A stretch of 64,000 nucleotides of DNA from Urophycis tenuis (taxonomy: Eukaryota; Chordata; Actinopteri; Gadiformes; Phycidae): positions 124,184-188,183 of the forward strand of contig JAXIVH010000162.1 in the NCBI GenBank assembly GCA_036785325.1, given 5' to 3'. The translations under genes were made by a program, and so were the position numbers. The notes below the pieces were generated by a model, which saw nothing but the letters and a program-made list of their open reading frames with translations, was not told the origin of the DNA and did not search any database. Below, one piece after another: positions 58,492 through 64,000 of the stretch; within the stretch, counting starts at the first letter, position 1, and the number at the start of each line of letters is the position of its first letter.

Positions 58492-59889
58492 GTGGTTTAA
58501 GGTCACCACACCCTGATCTTTATATCCGCTGCACATTGATGGATTAAGCACAGAGGTTTAGTGCAGTGTGCGCTGCCAGACAGTAGAAATAACAACACAC
58601 ACACAAAAAAAAAAAACACTATTGAGCCTTGCATTCTTTTTATTTTGTGTCTTTGTGCGTCACAGCGCACTTGCACACTTGCTTTTCACACACACACACA
58701 CAAACACACACAGCATTTATATTCTCCCTATTAGGTCCATGCATGTATCATTTCCAGTCATATTAGCAGTTTATACCCCCTTCTTGTGCATGCTTTGATC
58801 TGTGCCTAAGCGTTCTGCTTCCTCGGTTCAGTTTGAGCATTTGACCAATTTGTATTTTGTCGTTATCTTCGACCTTGTTTTTGTAAGCTCGTCGTGTTGT
58901 CTGTGATAGCACCCCTCCACCATCTGCTACTCAGCATCGCCTTGTAGTGAACTCGTCTTTGATGTTGACTCGTCTTTTATTTTAATCATGCTGTGTGTTT
59001 GTGGTTTTTATGCACAAATGTTGTACTCTTCTTTCGTTGGGTTAAACAAAAACATTAAGATACAAATAAAATAACAATATAAATGTTCCCTCTCCCTCTC
59101 TCTCTCTCTTTCTCTCTTTCATTGTAGATATATATACACATATGTTTTTTTTTTTTATTATTATTGGCACGTATTGGCACACCAAATGTATATACTGATT
59201 TGTCTTGTTTCTATTCACATTGGCTTATATTTTTGACAGCAAATTCCCTTTTAATTTGATGTCTGCTATAGTTGAACTGGGATTCGGCTTGCATGACTAG
59301 AAGCCAAAGACTTCCCGTGGTGCTCAAGGCATTTAACAAATAATATCTGTAAATGTAAACCGAACAAAGAACGGCGTTCCACCTCCACTTAGACCACTCT
59401 GTTCCCCTCCCACTGGGGGTTCGACCGCAGCATGTCACAGAGATGGGGTCAAGGGTCATAAACTGTCACAGCAAGGATCTGAATAGAATTGTACCTGATT
59501 CACATTGAAAGAAACAGTCAAATGAAAATGAAGCAATTTTAGTGTGTGCCGTCAACCAATATATCCCACTGCGCCGAGAAACTATCCGGGTTCTGTCCAT
59601 TTCAGAACCAAGGCAGACATCGTCTGAGCAGTGCTTCTATTGGCTCAATCACCTACGGTGTGTCATCGTTTTTTTTCATTCACCCCCTCAGTCAATTTAC
59701 TTCTCAATGAATCACTCGAGTTGCTTTCTGTTCTCCATGAGCTCAATCATTTCCTTCCAAACAGACCTGAACAATAGTTAAATTGGTCCAAATGGTCACG
59801 TTCTGTGAGGTGTTTGCCAAGTCCTGCCACCATTCGCCTTTGACATAGTTGTGGCAACTCATAGTTGTTGGACTGGGTATTTGCTTTGT
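58492..59889. other. Intergenic sequence
   Basis: Short CA (58688-58712) and CT (59090-59120) arrays and a T run near 59145. No gene recognised. Confidence 0.4.
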
Positions 59890-59890
59890 G

Positions 59891-60154
<264 letters not shown>

Positions 60155-60442
60155 GTGTGCAGGTGTTGGGGTTAATCGCCCCCTAGTGACGGGCGGCAGA
60201 GGAAATGTCCAGCCATCCCGACCTCCCGAGCAGGAACAGCAGTAAGCATATTGTCACCCCTGCGCGGGCTCGGCCTGGAGGCCTAATCAGTACAGCTATG
60301 TACTCCCATTGTTCAGGAGAACTGGCTCAGCTCCCAGAGGAACCAGAGCTCTCTCTCTGTCTCTCTCGCCCACTTCCTTTCTTTCACTCTCCCTCACTGT
60401 TTCTCTTGAATCCATGGTGTGGTGTGTGTATGTGTGTGGGTC

Positions 60443-60449
60443 TCTCTCA

Positions 60450-60493
<44 letters not shown>
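60443..60493. repeat. (CT)n microsatellite
   Basis: About 25 CT units. Confidence 0.95.
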
Positions 60494-60496
<3 letters not shown>

Positions 60497-60629
60497 CTCT
60501 TTCAATTCTGCACCTCTATGTGTGTGCATGTGTCTGTGTGTGTGTGTCTGTGTGTGTGCAGGTGTGTGTACTCCTTTCTCTTCCATCTCCCTCCCTCCCT
60601 CCTCTCTCCCTATTCCTTTTCACCCCCTC

Positions 60630-60812
<183 letters not shown>

Positions 60813-60924
60813 TTCACTCCCTCAATCCTTGGGAGAGGAGGGCAGAATTCACTTCCAAATGGCCTGGGTCCACATCCTGGCCCCCTTACGGCCCTCTCTC
60901 GTCCACTAGACTGCTTGACATGTA

Positions 60925-60925
60925 T

Positions 60926-60959
<34 letters not shown>

Positions 60960-61035
60960 ACACGCACACACGCACACGCACACGCACACACGCACACACA
61001 TACACACACACACGCACACAAGCACACACACACAA
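60925..61035. repeat. (CA)n with periodic CG
   Basis: CA array in which CG replaces CA at 6-, 8- or 10-bp intervals (gcacacgcac). Confidence 0.93.
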
Positions 61036-61157
61036 GTATATATGATTGTGAGTGCAGTTATGTGTGAGTGTGTGTATTAGCTTGAACCTGTCTATGCATC
61101 TTTGACTGAATGTGTGTCTGTGTGTGTGCACAATTACATGTGTGCAAGCAGGTATAC

Positions 61158-61195
<38 letters not shown>

Positions 61196-61322
61196 ACGCC
61201 CGTACCCAGGTACCAGGTTGCTTGTGCAGGTATGTGTTTGAATGTATGTGTTTGTCGTTTGAGTGTCTATGCAGATGTGTGTGCATGCGCGCGCCCGCGC
61301 GTGTGTGTGTGTGTGTGTGTGT
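61158..61322. repeat. Two (GT)n arrays with GCGC edges
   Basis: GT at 61158-61191 and 61298-61322, the second preceded by gcgcgcccgcgc. Confidence 0.9.
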
Positions 61323-61376
61323 CTGCACTGCTTGCTAACCACAGTGTTTGACCTTTTACCTGTTTGAAAAATCAAA

Positions 61377-61632
<256 letters not shown>

Positions 61633-62560
61633 ACATCCAATTTCAAACCGTATTCCGCAAAAAAACGACAGCAAAGCACACAAACGCAGAGCATGTCTGT
61701 CTTCCCCGGCTTCCCTTCAAGCCACAGCATGGCTGACATGACGTATGGTATGTCCCCACAGACCCAGAGATACAAACCTCACTCCGCCTCCCTCTGCCCG
61801 GTGTTCCTTCTTTATGTTCTGAGTCCAGAACCTTTCCTCTTCAAAAAGGACCACATGACACGACGTCGCCAAGGCTTGAGGATCAAAAGAGCGTGACGAC
61901 ACCGGAGGAGGTGTCGTCACGCACGGAGTCCGCACGGAGGTGGAGTGGTCATTGTTGTTGTCTATCTTACAGTGGAAGCATGTGCTGCCTGTAAGACAGC
62001 AGTACATGTACATGCTTACATGTTCATGGAACAATCTCCAAACCAACCTGAAACTTTGCACAGACTTCAATGTTTTTTTTCCCGTGAAGTCCAAAAATGG
62101 ATCATAAGAAATCAGTCTTGTCAGCATTAATTCAAAGCTATTTTTTTTTAACCTTGTCTAAGTATTAAGTATTTTAACAATTGTTTACTCTTATTTTGTG
62201 TTGTTAGAGAATATGTTTTGTACTTGAATGTGTGTGATGTGTGAGTGGGTGTCTATATGCACATGTGTATAGATGTTTGTCTTGCCCTGTAAAATGACTA
62301 TTTTGTCTTCTTGTTTTTTCTCACCTGCCCAGGGACTATGGATGGAAAGTAGCTAGTTAGCTAAATCTGATACAAAGCATCTCCTCTCATTTCGAGACTA
62401 ATGTTATTTTGTATGTTGTCCCTGATACAAATAAACTTACATTACAGGCTTCACCATACATGAGGTGCAAATGAAAGGAAGCACAAGTGGTTGATTGTAG
62501 GAGCAAGTGTAGCATCCTAGTAATAAGCAGCCTGTAGCGTTGAAGAATAAGCACCAATGC
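61633..62560. other. Intergenic sequence
   Basis: Unique sequence with a small palindrome at about 61892-61923 (gtgacgacaccggaggaggt followed by gtcgtcac). No gene recognised. Confidence 0.4.
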
Positions 62561-62568
62561 TAGAATAG

Positions 62569-62755
62569 GGGTGGCAGTAGCTCAGTGGGGTAGAGCTGGT
62601 GGACAGAGCGGGTCGTCCACTCACCATAGGGACGGCGGTTCGATCCCCCCCCTCCTCCTCCAACTGTCAAAATGTTGAACCCCACAAATGTACTGATTGT
62701 AAGTCACTTTGGACAAAAGTGTCTGCTAAATTCCCGCTTTACCCTTTTACCCTTT
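62569..62755 (+). mobile_element. tRNA-derived SINE with 8-bp target duplication
   Basis: A-box agctcagtggggtagagct, linker agcgggtcgtccactcacca, B-box ggttcgatcccc, tail attgtaagtcactttggaca and (ACCCTTTT)n-like end. Flanking tagaatag occurs at 62561-62568 and 62756-62763. Same family as the copy at 47590. Confidence 0.9.
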
Positions 62756-62763
62756 TAGAATAG

Positions 62764-63346
62764 CATTCAAGGTCAAACGTGACCCTTGCCCAGTACATGA
62801 TGTGGTTTTTAAGGGTCATTTACATGTAAATGGAATCAGCCACAAGGAGGGAGTTAAGTAACATATGCAATGTCAACTCTTTTACAACGTAATGTTAGCA
62901 AAGTCACAGTATGTTTTTGTTGTTTGGTCTGGTAGACCTGTGAAGCTATTGACCGTTGGACCTAAATAACTGTACAATGTGTTATGAATTTTGTTATGCT
63001 TTTTTTTTTTTTTTTTATCAAAATAACATTATTTTAGGAAGTAGCTTGCTCTGTTCTTCCTCACACACAACCAGATACAAAACGTAAATGGAGCCTAGAG
63101 TTTCTGTAATTCTCTTGACCTTTTGCCCTCACTAGAAATACTGGCAACTGTATGAAATATACAGTGTGAACAATTACTCTCTTACGACCCATGGAACACC
63201 CACTGTGCCCACTGCCCTTTTGAGATAACCCTTCTTAAAAAAAACGCTGCTTTTATTTGGCTTTGCACAGCTGTGGCATTTCTCTTGAATACCTTAAGAA
63301 AATGCTTATTTCAGTTAACAGAGTCTTCAGTGTGAGGGTTATGCCA
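62764..63346. other. Unique AT-rich spacer
   Basis: A T run at 63000-63016. Nothing else recognised. Confidence 0.4.
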
Positions 63347-63414
63347 CAGGAAAATCTGTCTAGAATCGTGTAGTGTTAACTCTAACACTACACGATTCTA
63401 GACAGATTTTCCTG
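63347..63414. repeat. Perfect 32-bp inverted repeat with 4-nt loop
   Basis: Left arm 63347-63378 (caggaaaatctgtctagaat...) is exactly complementary to right arm 63383-63414, with loop actc. It lies 18 nt upstream of a hAT-type element and is not part of its TIR. Confidence 0.95.
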
Positions 63415-63432
63415 TTGCTGACAAGTTTATTT

Positions 63433-63817
63433 TAGGGATGTCCGATAATATCGGCCAACCGATAATATCGGCCGATATTAGCCTATTTTTGTAATATCGG
63501 TTCATATCGTTATCGGTTTTACCACCGATAATGTGCTTGTGCATAAATACGGCACTTTTCCATAAGTTGAAATAGTGTCCTTATTTTTTATAGACAGTGT
63601 TAATTTGTGAAATGCAATCTAGTGAGGCATCACAATAAAAGTAGATGATGTGTTAATTCCACAACAGGAGATATGGGACCTAAAATTAGTCTGGGCGAAA
63701 ATAAAAACGCCTGTATATATCGGTATACCATATCGGTTGATATCGGTATCGGAAATTAAGAATTTGGACAATATCGGCTATCGGATATCGGCAAAAAGTC
63801 AATATCGGACATCCCTA
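63433..63817. mobile_element. hAT-type MITE with 'tagggatgtccgat' ends
   Basis: Ends tagggatgtccgataatatc and gatat...atcggacatcccta are inverted; the interior is rich in atatcggt/accgatat. Flanking 8-mers gtttattt and gttttttt match at 7 of 8. No transposase. Confidence 0.8.
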
Positions 63818-64000
63818 GTTTTTTTGCAAATGCAGACGAAAGTCCCAGCCCGGAACTATTTTGTAGCATGCTCCCGCCAGCGATGTATAGCGAGAGCTGC
63901 TGAGGGCACGATCTGAGAGGCCAGCCGAGGTGTTGCAGAGCTCAGGGTAAATGTCTGGACCTGTCGGAGAGTCAACATCCTGTTGTGTGAAAGGGTTCGT
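63818..64000. other. Window edge, unassigned
   Basis: Unique, less AT-rich sequence with no confirmed feature. Confidence 0.4.

Noticed and set aside
61690..61896. Possible exon containing a repeated Met-Ala-Asp-Met-Thr motif
   Set aside because: The frame is a continuation of a CA array; flanking splice signals are weak and no family was recognised.

Overview
The window looks like teleost fish nuclear DNA. It has very dense CA/GT, CT/GA and poly-C microsatellites, tRNA-derived SINEs with the tail 'gtaagtcgctttggacaaaa' common in fish, several short hAT- and Harbinger-type elements, 3' ends of L2/Rex-like LINEs, and one complete DIRS1-like retrotransposon. There are no operons, prokaryotic genes or viral genomes. 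Most of the sequence is intronic or intergenic and is built largely from mobile elements and their decay products.

Host genes are sparse. The only exon I can tie to a known family is 13735-13849 (+). It follows a pyrimidine-rich acceptor and ends in a stop codon, and its 37 residues resemble the cytoplasmic C-terminus of an NCAM-family adhesion molecule, most like NCAM2. A long 3' untranslated region probably follows, to a polyadenylation signal at 17788. Sequence left of 13735 would then be its last intron and holds the DIRS element and a nested transposon stack. Two further intervals (32369-32485 and 48542-48627) look like exons by splice-site logic but I do not recognise them.

The best-defined object is the DIRS1-like element at 2221-8060. 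It has inverted terminal repeats of about 170 bp, an internal complementary region matching both outer ends joined at a shared GTT, a gag-like ORF, an RT/RNase H/methyltransferase-like ORF, and a tyrosine recombinase. All ORFs are unbroken and the catalytic residues are present. The frame that encodes the recombinase is also open for about 765 codons across the RT ORF.

Layout: 0-2.2 kb, poly-C/CA compound microsatellites and a foldback; 2.2-8.1 kb, DIRS; 9.3-11.3 kb, a TTAA-bounded foldback transposon carrying a second transposon, itself carrying a LINE 3' end; 13.7-17.8 kb, NCAM-like last exon and 3' UTR; 19.6-20.1 kb, hAT-type element; 21.7-23.2 kb, SINE with about 30 copies of a 47-bp repeat; 25.2-25.7 kb, 79-bp minisatellite; 28.9-29.6 kb, the same SINE family with about 10 copies; 29.9-30.4 and 34.5-35.0 kb, two inverted Harbinger-type copies flanking about 4.2 kb with a palindromic element, LINE tail and telomere-like repeats; 38-48 kb, SINEs, LINE tails, a minisatellite and a hAT-type element; 49.2-50.1 kb, hAT-type element with a perfect 8-bp target duplication; 52.6 kb, SINE; 55.2-55.8 kb, L2 LINE relic; 58-61.6 kb, very long microsatellites; 62.6 kb, SINE; 63.3-63.8 kb, a perfect 32-bp hairpin and a hAT-type element.
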